Shown here: positions 1 to 6,205 of the stretch, in pieces | Layout: each line of letters begins with the position of its first letter | How positions within the stretch are numbered: the stretch's first letter is position 1 | Origin: Bacteroidota bacterium | GTDB lineage: Bacteria; Bacteroidota; Bacteroidia; UKL13-3 | DNA length: 10,640 nt | Direction: 5' to 3' | NCBI GenBank assembly: GCA_947460565.1 | Contig: CANHJJ010000043.1 | Span: 1-10,640, forward strand | Made by a program: the position numbers and the translations under genes | The notes under the pieces: model-generated | What the model was told of the DNA's origin: nothing | The model's input: only the letters and a program-made list of their open reading frames with translations | The model's database searches: none

Positions 1-885
1 ATAAATTATGAGGTTTATGATTTAATGCAAGGTGTTCATATTTTTTATAATGACCTAACTTTACCTGGACAAAATGATATAATTGAGGCGGATATAGCTT
101 TTCCTAATAATAATGTGTTTGAATCCATTTCTTACCCTAGTGAATGGAAATTTCTATCTGAATATAAAGGCTATTATACTTTTTATAGAATTGGGAACAA
201 CAAACAATACAATCCTGATCATACCATTCTTAATATAGCCATATACGATAATAATTTTGGGCTTTTTCGAGAGTTAAATTCTCATAATATTTTGATATCA
301 GAGGAAACATTACAAGGTAAAGAATTCTCTCTTGATTTGAATATTGATCAGAAATGTTTCTATTTGTCCTATATCAATAAAATTAAAGATAAATATGGAC
401 TATGTATACAAAAATATAATTTCGATAGTGCAAGTAATATACTTAAAAGAACCACAAGAAAAGACGTTGATCTAATAAATAATTCCACCTTTAAATTTGT
501 TGAAACTGATGGCATTTCAACACCTAAAGTTCCATTATTAAAGCAAAATGGGTCTGATGAAGAAGTAGTAATTGCTAAGGATAGATTGTCTATATTGGAT
601 GAGGCTATTAATCAAATTTACATTCTTGATAATTCTGACAATGTAAAATATAATGAAGTTCAAACAGGCGATTTTGATATGCTTAACCTTGATGGATTTT
701 GCGGTGATAATGGTAAAATGTATTCTCGTTTTGATAAATTGATGATGAAAAATGCCTTAAAACAAATTTGTGAATGCAAACGATGCGAGGTGTTAGACAT
801 CGCTCTAGATGAAAAAGGAAATGAATTATTGATTACCCAAAATGCAGAAACCAATGTGGTTAACATTTATCGATTTATAAAATAA
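1..885 (+). CDS. Unrecognised protein, 5'-truncated by the window edge
   Basis: The frame is open from the first base of the window, so the ATG at 25 is probably internal and the gene begins upstream; at least 294 residues are visible before the TAA at 883-885. I do not recognise the family. The visible part is mixed-charge and soluble, without membrane segments. Short beta-rich stretches alternate with Asn/Asp-rich turns, and the last 30 residues read like one blade of a beta-propeller (hydrophobic strand, Asp-Glu-Lys-Gly turn, hydrophobic strand, Asn-Ala-Glu-Thr turn, strand ending IYRF); that fold is only an inference. Near the C-terminus is a cysteine cluster, Cys-x-Cys-x2-Cys (encoded at about 769-786), with another Cys some 25 residues earlier. 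About 40 bases separate it from the methyltransferase gene with no terminator in between, so co-transcription is possible. Confidence 0.8.
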   Translation: MNYEVYDLMQGVHIFYNDLTLPGQNDIIEADIAFPNNNVFESISYPSEWKFLSEYKGYYTFYRIGNNKQYNPDHTILNIAIYDNNFGLFRELNSHNILISEETLQGKEFSLDLNIDQKCFYLSYINKIKDKYGLCIQKYNFDSASNILKRTTRKDVDLINNSTFKFVETDGISTPKVPLLKQNGSDEEVVIAKDRLSILDEAINQIYILDNSDNVKYNEVQTGDFDMLNLDGFCGDNGKMYSRFDKLMMKNALKQICECKRCEVLDIALDEKGNELLITQNAETNVVNIYRFIK

Positions 886-926
886 TTCAAATCAACATTC
901 AAAAAATTAATAGCATATTTGTGGGC

Positions 927-1664
927 ATGGAAAGAAAGGAATGGTTTGCCGAATGGTTCGATTCAAAATACTATCATATACTTTACAAAAATCGCAATCA
1001 TCAAGAAGCTGAAGCATTTCTTTCAAAATTAATTTCTTTTTTAAAACCTAATTTATCGGATACAATTATTGATCTTGCTTGTGGCAAAGGAAGACACTCC
1101 ATTTACTTAAATAAACTTGGATATAATGTAACAGGAGTAGATCTATCAGCAAATAGTATCAATGAGGCTAATACTTTTGCTAATGAAAATTTGAAATTTG
1201 AAATGGCTGATTTACGCAATTTGCCATACAATAATGCCTTTGAAATAGGATTAAATCTTTTCACTAGTTTCGGATATTTTGAATCGGATGAAGTAAACAA
1301 GGAAGTGTTTTCACAATTCAATAAAATTTTGAAACCCAATGGAATCATCCTAGTTGATTTTTTGAATGCATCCAAAATTTTTGCCCAAACAAACAACGTT
1401 GAAACCAAAGAAATTGAAGGGATTCAATTTCTGATAAATAAGAAAATTGAAAACAATAGGGTCATTAAAACCATTGAATTTAGTGACAATGGGAATAAAA
1501 ATTTTTATTCAGAATCAGTACAATTACTTGAATTGAGGGATTTTGAAAAATTAGTAGAACAAACCTCTTTTAAATTACTACATGTTTTTGGTAATTATCA
1601 TTTAGATCCTTATAACCAAGAATTAAGTGATAGATTGATTATTGTGGCTCAGAAAATAGCATGA
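927..1664 (+). CDS. Class I SAM-dependent methyltransferase
   Basis: Predicted soluble methyltransferase of about 245 residues with a Rossmann-type SAM-binding fold. Numbering from the ATG at 927: motif I is DLACGKGRHS at residues 49-58, the glycine-rich SAM loop. The strand-2 acidic residue is Asp72 in VTGVDLS, expected to hold the ribose hydroxyls. An acidic post-motif Met-Ala-Asp-Leu-Arg follows near residue 95, and the motif II/III region lies around 108-148 (LNLFTSFGYF, then ILKPNGIILVDF). The substrate cannot be read from sequence; the ACGKGRHS loop is common in small-molecule methyltransferases of the methyltransf_11/25 type. A GTG at 921 is in frame and would add two residues; I prefer ATG 927 because the protein begins naturally with MERKEWF. 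The stop overlaps the next start (ATGA), pointing to translational coupling with the PAP2 gene. Confidence 0.92.
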   Translation: MERKEWFAEWFDSKYYHILYKNRNHQEAEAFLSKLISFLKPNLSDTIIDLACGKGRHSIYLNKLGYNVTGVDLSANSINEANTFANENLKFEMADLRNLPYNNAFEIGLNLFTSFGYFESDEVNKEVFSQFNKILKPNGIILVDFLNASKIFAQTNNVETKEIEGIQFLINKKIENNRVIKTIEFSDNGNKNFYSESVQLLELRDFEKLVEQTSFKLLHVFGNYHLDPYNQELSDRLIIVAQKIA

Positions 1665-2221
1665 TTGAACAGATAATACAATTAGACAAATCCGCATTTA
1701 TTGCCATAAACAATGGCTTATCAAACTCCTTTTTTGATTGGCTTTGTCCTATCCTTCGTAATCAATCTACATGGTATTTATTGTACGTTGTATTCATTTA
1801 TTTTATAATAAAGTTGTATAAGAGAGAAAGTTGGAAAATTTTATTGGGCATTGCTTTAATGATTCTTTGTTCAGATCAATTTAGTGTCTTTGTTAAAAAT
1901 ACTTTTGAACGACTTAGACCGTGTCATGACATTATAATGAAAGAAAATTTACACCTTTTGATTAACAGTTGTGGTGGTAAATATGGATTCATTTCCTCTC
2001 ACGCAACCAATCATTTTGCCATTGCAGTTTTCATCTCTTTTTTCTTAAAGTCTTATAGCAGAGTTCTTTTGCCTTTATTGATTTTTTGGGCTGCTAGCAT
2101 TGCCTTTTCCCAAGTTTATGTGGGCGTTCATTACCCATTAGATGTTTTTATAGGGGCGATAGTTGGTAGTTTATTTGGTTTTGCTTTTTCAAAATACACA
2201 TATAAATATATTCATCAATAA
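1661..2221 (+). CDS. PAP2-family membrane phosphatase
   Basis: Integral membrane phosphatase of 186 residues in the PAP2 (phosphatidic acid phosphatase type 2) superfamily, whose members dephosphorylate lipid phosphates such as undecaprenyl diphosphate, phosphatidic acid or PGP at the outer face of the inner membrane. All three signature regions are present. C1 is K-x6-RP (Lys79, Arg86-Pro87), C2 is SSHA (His114; the classical form is PSGH), and C3 is S-x6-H-x3-D (Ser150, His157, Asp161). The usual Arg after the C3 Ser is Gln151 here. His157 would be the nucleophile and His114 the acid, by family analogy. About five hydrophobic segments are visible (about 38-52, 58-72, 117-130, 135-150, 161-178). 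It overlaps the methyltransferase by 4 bases and the ZIP gene by 1 base. The exact lipid substrate is unknown. Confidence 0.93.
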   Translation: MIEQIIQLDKSAFIAINNGLSNSFFDWLCPILRNQSTWYLLYVVFIYFIIKLYKRESWKILLGIALMILCSDQFSVFVKNTFERLRPCHDIIMKENLHLLINSCGGKYGFISSHATNHFAIAVFISFFLKSYSRVLLPLLIFWAASIAFSQVYVGVHYPLDVFIGAIVGSLFGFAFSKYTYKYIHQ

Positions 2222-2940
2222 TGAAATATTTTGCTCTTATACTGCTCTTATTTGGTCCCCTGTCTGGGGCATATCTTGCCCTTAAAAGTGCGAGTGTCAA
2301 TCAAAAAACGCTTAAGTTGTTTTTGTCATTTGCGGGTGGTTATTTATTAGCTGTTACTTTTTTAAATTTAATTCCTGAAGTATTTTCAGAATACAATCAT
2401 TACAAAGGAATTTTGGTATTATTTGGATTCTTTTTTCAGATTTTTCTTGAGAGGTATTCTGAAGGTATTGAGCATGGTCACATGCATCTTCATAAGAAGG
2501 TGAAGAATAATGTAGTTCCTGTTGGCATTGTGTTAAGCCTTAGCATTCATTCGTTTACCGAGGGTATTCCATTAGGTGCGCTAATTGATAATGATAAGAG
2601 CTTTTACTCGTTGTTGATAGGAATAATTATTCATGAAGTGCCTGCCTCTTTTGCTTTAATTACTATCATGAAAAGTTTGCACTTGAGTATGAAACAACTT
2701 TTATTTGTTTCGTTTGTATACGCCATCATGTCGCCAATGGGTGCCGTTAGTAGCAATATTGTAGAGATGTATTTAAATCCAGCCTCATTTAACTATTTCA
2801 TGGCTTTTGTTATTGGCACATTCTTGCACATTTCAACCACCATATTATTTGAAAATAGTGAACACCATATTTTTAGTAAGCAAAAGCTTCTGTCAGTATT
2901 GGCTGGGGTTAGTATTGCAGCATTAATATCTCTTATTTAG
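2221..2940 (+). CDS. ZIP-family divalent metal transporter
   Basis: Inner-membrane transporter of 239 residues in the ZIP (ZRT/IRT-like, zinc/iron permease) family, expected to move Zn2+ or another divalent cation into the cytoplasm. The two metal-site helices are recognisable: H110-S-F-T-E-G115 in TM4 and H138-E-V-P141 in TM5, matching the family pattern HNxxEG / HExPxxxA. A histidine-rich loop between TM3 and TM4 (residues 85-91, H-G-H-M-H-L-H) is the usual variable metal-binding loop. Roughly seven to eight hydrophobic helices are present; a further His lies in a late helix (His203) and a His pair at 215-216. The ATG overlaps the PAP2 stop by one base (TAATG), so it is probably the last gene of the methyltransferase-PAP2-ZIP transcript. 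It converges on ccmF with a 29-base gap and no convincing terminator. Metal specificity cannot be inferred. Confidence 0.92.
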   Translation: MKYFALILLLFGPLSGAYLALKSASVNQKTLKLFLSFAGGYLLAVTFLNLIPEVFSEYNHYKGILVLFGFFFQIFLERYSEGIEHGHMHLHKKVKNNVVPVGIVLSLSIHSFTEGIPLGALIDNDKSFYSLLIGIIIHEVPASFALITIMKSLHLSMKQLLFVSFVYAIMSPMGAVSSNIVEMYLNPASFNYFMAFVIGTFLHISTTILFENSEHHIFSKQKLLSVLAGVSIAALISLI

Positions 2941-2969
2941 TTTTTTCTATAAACTAAGTGCACTGAGAA

Positions 2970-5369
2970 TTATTTTCTTGATTCGCTTATTCTTTTGAAG
3001 ATGGCTAAACAAAATCCGATAATCATGATAATGGTGCCACCCCATACAAGGTTAATCCATGGAAAAACTATCGCTTTCATAATGATGAAATCACCTGAAT
3101 TATCTTGTTCAGAGCTTTCTATAGAAATTTTTCCAGTTTTAGGATCTAAATTTTTGAAGCTAAATTTTAGTTTTGCTTCATTACTAATGGCATCATAGTT
3201 AACTGCGGAATTTTGTTTTATTCCAAACAGTGGAGTAGCAGTTACAATTTTATCTAAGGTATGAATTTCTAGTTCCGCACCTATCATTATTTCAAGATTT
3301 TCAACATTCAAATTGGTTTGGCTATTGGCATTTGAATTAATGTTTTTCAAAATAGCAAAAGCATTATTGGTATATAAAGTATCTCCCTTTTTTACTTCAT
3401 GCATGGTAGGGTTTATGTATTTGGCTGATTCCTTTTTTTGAGGAACTGAGCTTACATATGTAAACACATCATGACTTATATAATGCTTTGTGTCTGGGTT
3501 GGCAACTAAACCAAATTTAGGATTGATCTGTCCATTTGGATATAAGTTAAATTCATATTCAACTTCACCATTATTTGCATTAAGTTTTTTGTAATTTACC
3601 TTGTAGTATGTGTTTACCCAGTTTTGGGAATCACTAACATAAGTGACCATATAGTCGCTCATTTTAATGGTTTTGGCTCTTTCTAAAAATACATTCTCTA
3701 CGTTTTCTTTGGTATTAAATTCATTGCTTAGTGCCTGACGGCTTTCATTTATTGAGATAACTTTTTTATTAGCAGATGAAACCAAAACACCCATCAACAA
3801 TACACCAAAACCAATATGAGCTACCGCGGCTCCAGCAAGCTTAACCTTACCAGTGAACAAAGGTTTTAATAGGGTAGCGTTTGCAACAACAGTATAAACG
3901 GCAGCAAACAATAGACCTATGAAATACCATGATGCTAATTCGAAGGCAAAAAAGAGGGTTGTTGCCAATACCAATGCAATAGCCGCATGTATGAGCAGTT
4001 TTTTTATTCCTTCTATTCCATTTTTCTTGTATTTTAGTAGATGTGCCACACCTGTAAGTAAAGCTATCAAAATAGCCATAGGCATTTGCCATTTATTATA
4101 ATGGTTGATGATGTCAGCTGGTGGGGCTAATTTTGCATTGAAGATTTTATTAAATACAGGAATGGAGGTTGTTAATATTACTTGAAAGGCTGAAATAACT
4201 AAAACCAAACTTCCAATGAACATCCAAAATTCTCTTGTATAAATATCTTCATCTTTGTTCGATTTCGGAATTAACTTCCATCTAATAACCATCAATAATA
4301 TTGACAGAAGCACAAACATTAATAGGAAAACCAGCAGCTGTCCACTCATACCCAAATCGGTGAAAGAATGAACAGATGAGTTGCCCAAAATACCTGATCG
4401 TGTTAGGAATGTGGCATAAAGCACCAATAAAAAAGTAGTAATTATAAGTATAAATGCCACAGAAAGTGAATTACCTGAATGCTTGTAAATTATCATCACA
4501 TGAACGCCAGCGATCAAAATCAACCAAGGAACTAAAGACGCGTTTTCAACTGGATCCCAAGCCCAATAACCTCCAAAACTTAAACTTTCATAAGCCCAAA
4601 ATCCACCCATAATAATTCCAGTGCCTAAAACCATAGTACTTACTAAGGCCCACGGCAGAGCTGGTTTTAGCCATTCTGTGAACTGCTTTCTCCACAATCC
4701 AGCAATGGCATAAGCGAAAGGTACAACTGTTGTAGCAAATCCAAAGAAAAGAGTTGGAGGATGAATAACCATCCAATAGTTCTGCAACAAAGGATTCAAA
4801 CCATTGCCATCTTTAATCTTAGATAGATAGTCGGCTTGTTTAAAAATGGGAGCCTCACCCATCATATTTCTAAGTAATTCAAAAGGGCTGCTACCTAATT
4901 TATAACCCAAAATTTTTACTCCCAAAAGCATGCTAGTTAAAGCTATTTGAGAAAGCATTACCAATGCCATTACTGAATTGGTCCATCCTTTAGCGGTTTT
5001 TAATAATATTTGACCAATTGCCATTTGCCAGAAAATCCACAACAAGAAACTTCCTTCTTGACCTTCCCAAAAACAAGAAATCATGAAATGTACTGGTAAA
5101 TCTCTTGATGAGTGTTGCCACGCATAATAATATTCAAAAAGATGTTGATGAATGATGTAAAATAATATACTGATAATTGATAGAACGGCTAAACTGTGAA
5201 GCTGGAAGGAATATTTAGCAATTAGCCCCCAACTCTTATCTAATGGGTTTTTCTCAGCCAGAAAAAAAGCTATTGTTGCTAAAATAGAAGAAATAAATGA
5301 AAGTACGATTGCAGTATGACCGAGATTTCCCCAGATTAAATGCTCTCCCTGAAATATAACTTGATTCAT
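2970..5369 (-). CDS. ccmF: CcmF-type cytochrome c haem lyase subunit (CcmF/NrfE/CcsA superfamily)
   Basis: Inner-membrane protein of 799 residues that in System I cytochrome c maturation accepts haem from holo-CcmE and attaches it to apocytochrome c in the periplasm. Landmarks in order are WEGQEGSFLLW (101-111), HPPTLFFG (203-210), the tryptophan-rich WWD-type domain FGGYWAWDPVENAS (265-278), TFLTRSGIL (320-328) and a His-bearing helix at 518. All four histidines known as haem ligands in E. coli CcmF have counterparts: His203 and His334 (periplasmic pair), His290 and His518 (transmembrane pair). About 14 hydrophobic helices end with a final one at about 771-791. Between the last two helices lies a soluble region of roughly 235 residues (about 535-768), larger than in the 647-residue E. 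coli protein. Annotation pipelines may label it CcsA because of the shared domain. No ccmE, ccmC or ccmG gene is adjacent here. A TATGTTTG box lies 28-35 bases upstream of its ATG. Confidence 0.93.
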   Translation of the reverse strand: MNQVIFQGEHLIWGNLGHTAIVLSFISSILATIAFFLAEKNPLDKSWGLIAKYSFQLHSLAVLSIISILFYIIHQHLFEYYYAWQHSSRDLPVHFMISCFWEGQEGSFLLWIFWQMAIGQILLKTAKGWTNSVMALVMLSQIALTSMLLGVKILGYKLGSSPFELLRNMMGEAPIFKQADYLSKIKDGNGLNPLLQNYWMVIHPPTLFFGFATTVVPFAYAIAGLWRKQFTEWLKPALPWALVSTMVLGTGIIMGGFWAYESLSFGGYWAWDPVENASLVPWLILIAGVHVMIIYKHSGNSLSVAFILIITTFLLVLYATFLTRSGILGNSSVHSFTDLGMSGQLLVFLLMFVLLSILLMVIRWKLIPKSNKDEDIYTREFWMFIGSLVLVISAFQVILTTSIPVFNKIFNAKLAPPADIINHYNKWQMPMAILIALLTGVAHLLKYKKNGIEGIKKLLIHAAIALVLATTLFFAFELASWYFIGLLFAAVYTVVANATLLKPLFTGKVKLAGAAVAHIGFGVLLMGVLVSSANKKVISINESRQALSNEFNTKENVENVFLERAKTIKMSDYMVTYVSDSQNWVNTYYKVNYKKLNANNGEVEYEFNLYPNGQINPKFGLVANPDTKHYISHDVFTYVSSVPQKKESAKYINPTMHEVKKGDTLYTNNAFAILKNINSNANSQTNLNVENLEIMIGAELEIHTLDKIVTATPLFGIKQNSAVNYDAISNEAKLKFSFKNLDPKTGKISIESSEQDNSGDFIIMKAIVFPWINLVWGGTIIMIIGFCLAIFKRISESRK

Positions 5370-5396
5370 TAATTATTTAAATTTGTTTGATGGCTA

Positions 5397-5404
5397 CAAA
5401 CATA
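5397..5404 (-). promoter_or_regulatory. Putative -7 box of the ccmF promoter
   Basis: Read on the minus strand this octamer is TATGTTTG, an exact match to the Bacteroidota -7 consensus TAnnTTTG. It lies 28 bases before the ccmF ATG and would give an approximately 20-base leader. No clear TTG -33 element sits at the expected distance, so the call rests on one box. Confidence 0.4.
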
Positions 5405-5563
5405 CATAATGCTATCAGATTACTCATACGCTCTAATGTGAAACTTGTCATATGTTCAATATTTGTAAATTTAATTGTAGAATTTCGATTACGTAATTTC
5501 ATGAATTATCTCTTAAAAATTAATATTCACATAAACATTACATAGTTTTTATTATAAATTTCA

Positions 5564-5590
5564 AATTATTGGTTATTGCTGCCAATAATT
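5564..5590. repeat. Perfect 9-9-9 inverted repeat, operator candidate
   Basis: The left arm AATTATTGG (5564-5572) and right arm CCAATAATT (5582-5590) are exact reverse complements separated by 9 bases. The left arm covers the putative -33 TTG and the right arm ends 3 bases before the -7 box of the plus-strand promoter, a position where a bound dimeric regulator would block or modulate transcription. An RNA role is unlikely because the repeat lies upstream of the predicted transcription start. It is not a terminator: no T-run follows, and no gene ends into it. Confidence 0.5.
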
Positions 5591-5601
5591 ACCTATGTTT
5601 G
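5569..5601 (+). promoter_or_regulatory. Putative Bacteroidota-type promoter for the 123-residue protein
   Basis: TTG at 5569-5571 is followed after 22 bases by TATGTTTG at 5594-5601, fitting the Bacteroidota primary sigma pattern (TTG, 17-23 bases, TAnnTTTG). A start of transcription near 5608 would leave a leader of about 30 bases before the ATG at 5638. The region overlaps the inverted repeat 5564-5590. Confidence 0.55.
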
Positions 5602-5637
5602 TCAACTAATTTAACCACCGAGGCAAAATAAGCATAT

Positions 5638-6009
5638 ATGAGAGACGCAGGCATGTATACACAGTTGTGGAAGAAATACCTTCCCGTTATTAGATTGCTA
5701 CTAAAGAAAACAGTAGATGGGGAGCAAAAACTTCAAATTTATAAACATGAGTTTGAAAGCACAGGAGCTCGCAATAAACTTGGGTATGTGTTCAGTCTTG
5801 AATTAGTAAACGGAAAGCCAATAAATAAAAGCAATACCACTGCTGTATCTAGTGATTTGTATGGAGTTTTAAGTTCGAATGAGGCTGTTGCTGAATGGTT
5901 AAAGGATCAAAATATAAAAATAAGTGTAGGACGTTCATGTGAATTAGTTATGCAGAAATTTGAAAGAGTAGTCAAAGAAGCCGCTCCCGAGCCAGTTGCA
6001 TCTGCATAA
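5638..6009 (+). CDS. Small conserved-looking protein of unknown function
   Basis: Soluble protein of 123 residues; I do not recognise a characterised family. It begins with an amphipathic helix rich in Leu and Lys (residues 6-25, centred on LWKKYLPVIRLLLKK). A beta-rich middle follows (LGYVFSLELVNG near 48-59), then a helix-strand segment (VAEWLKDQ, IKISVG), a helix (ELVMQKFERVV), and a low-complexity Glu/Ala/Pro tail. It has no signal peptide or membrane segment. The pattern resembles uncharacterised Bacteroidota proteins beginning MYTQLW-like, which would favour the in-frame ATG at 5653 as the true start; the ATG at 5638 is kept because it also fits the promoter position. It is a monocistronic unit with its own promoter and a strong terminator at 6030-6066. 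Base composition matches its neighbours. Confidence 0.85.
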   Translation: MRDAGMYTQLWKKYLPVIRLLLKKTVDGEQKLQIYKHEFESTGARNKLGYVFSLELVNGKPINKSNTTAVSSDLYGVLSSNEAVAEWLKDQNIKISVGRSCELVMQKFERVVKEAAPEPVASA

Positions 6010-6029
6010 TTCCCATATTATTTAATTAT

Positions 6030-6066
6030 AAATGCACTTTATTCTAAATAAAGTGCATTTTTTATT
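6030..6066 (+). terminator. Rho-independent terminator after the 123-residue protein
   Basis: A perfect 14-bp stem (6030-6043 with 6047-6060, core ATGCACTTTATT) closes a 3-base loop and is followed by T-rich sequence. It begins 20 bases after the stop codon at 6009. The sequence is nearly symmetric, but the T-run on the plus strand and the gene context favour plus-strand termination. Confidence 0.85.
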
Positions 6067-6086
6067 TTCACCTAAGTCAATTTGAC

Positions 6087-6118
6087 TTGTTTTTAACTAA
6101 TACCTAAAAATACCTTTT
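6087..6118 (+). promoter_or_regulatory. Weak candidate promoter for the M16 peptidase
   Basis: TTG at 6087-6089 precedes TACCTTTT at 6111-6118 by 21 bases; the latter matches TAnnTTTG except for the final base. A second near match, TACCTTTTG, lies at 6131-6139 with one extra T. Either would produce a long, very A/T-rich leader before the ATG at 6206. Neither box is exact, so this is tentative. Confidence 0.3.
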
Positions 6119-6205
6119 AAAAGATAAATGTACCTTTTGTTAAAAATCTTTTATAAAATAAAATATATCAAATAAATTGCCCCAAACTTCGAAATAAAAT
6201 AAAAT

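Noticed and set aside
921..926. GTG at 921 as the methyltransferase start
   Set aside because: Possible, but it adds only Met-Gly before an in-frame ATG and offers no better leader; kept only as an alternative.
1103..1408. Minus-strand 101-residue open frame
   Set aside because: Lies wholly inside the methyltransferase gene, whose SAM motifs are clear; the antisense translation shows no recognisable domain.
2957..2964. AGTGCACT palindrome between the convergent ZIP and ccmF genes as a shared terminator
   Set aside because: Only 8 bp, no loop possible without opening the stem, and no flanking pairing extends it.
2995..3198. Plus-strand 67-residue open frame
   Set aside because: Antisense to the 3' end of ccmF, which has a continuous, well-conserved frame.
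3847..4092. Minus-strand 81-residue open frame in another frame of ccmF
   Set aside because: Overlaps the transmembrane-coding part of ccmF in a shifted frame; no evidence of frameshifting.
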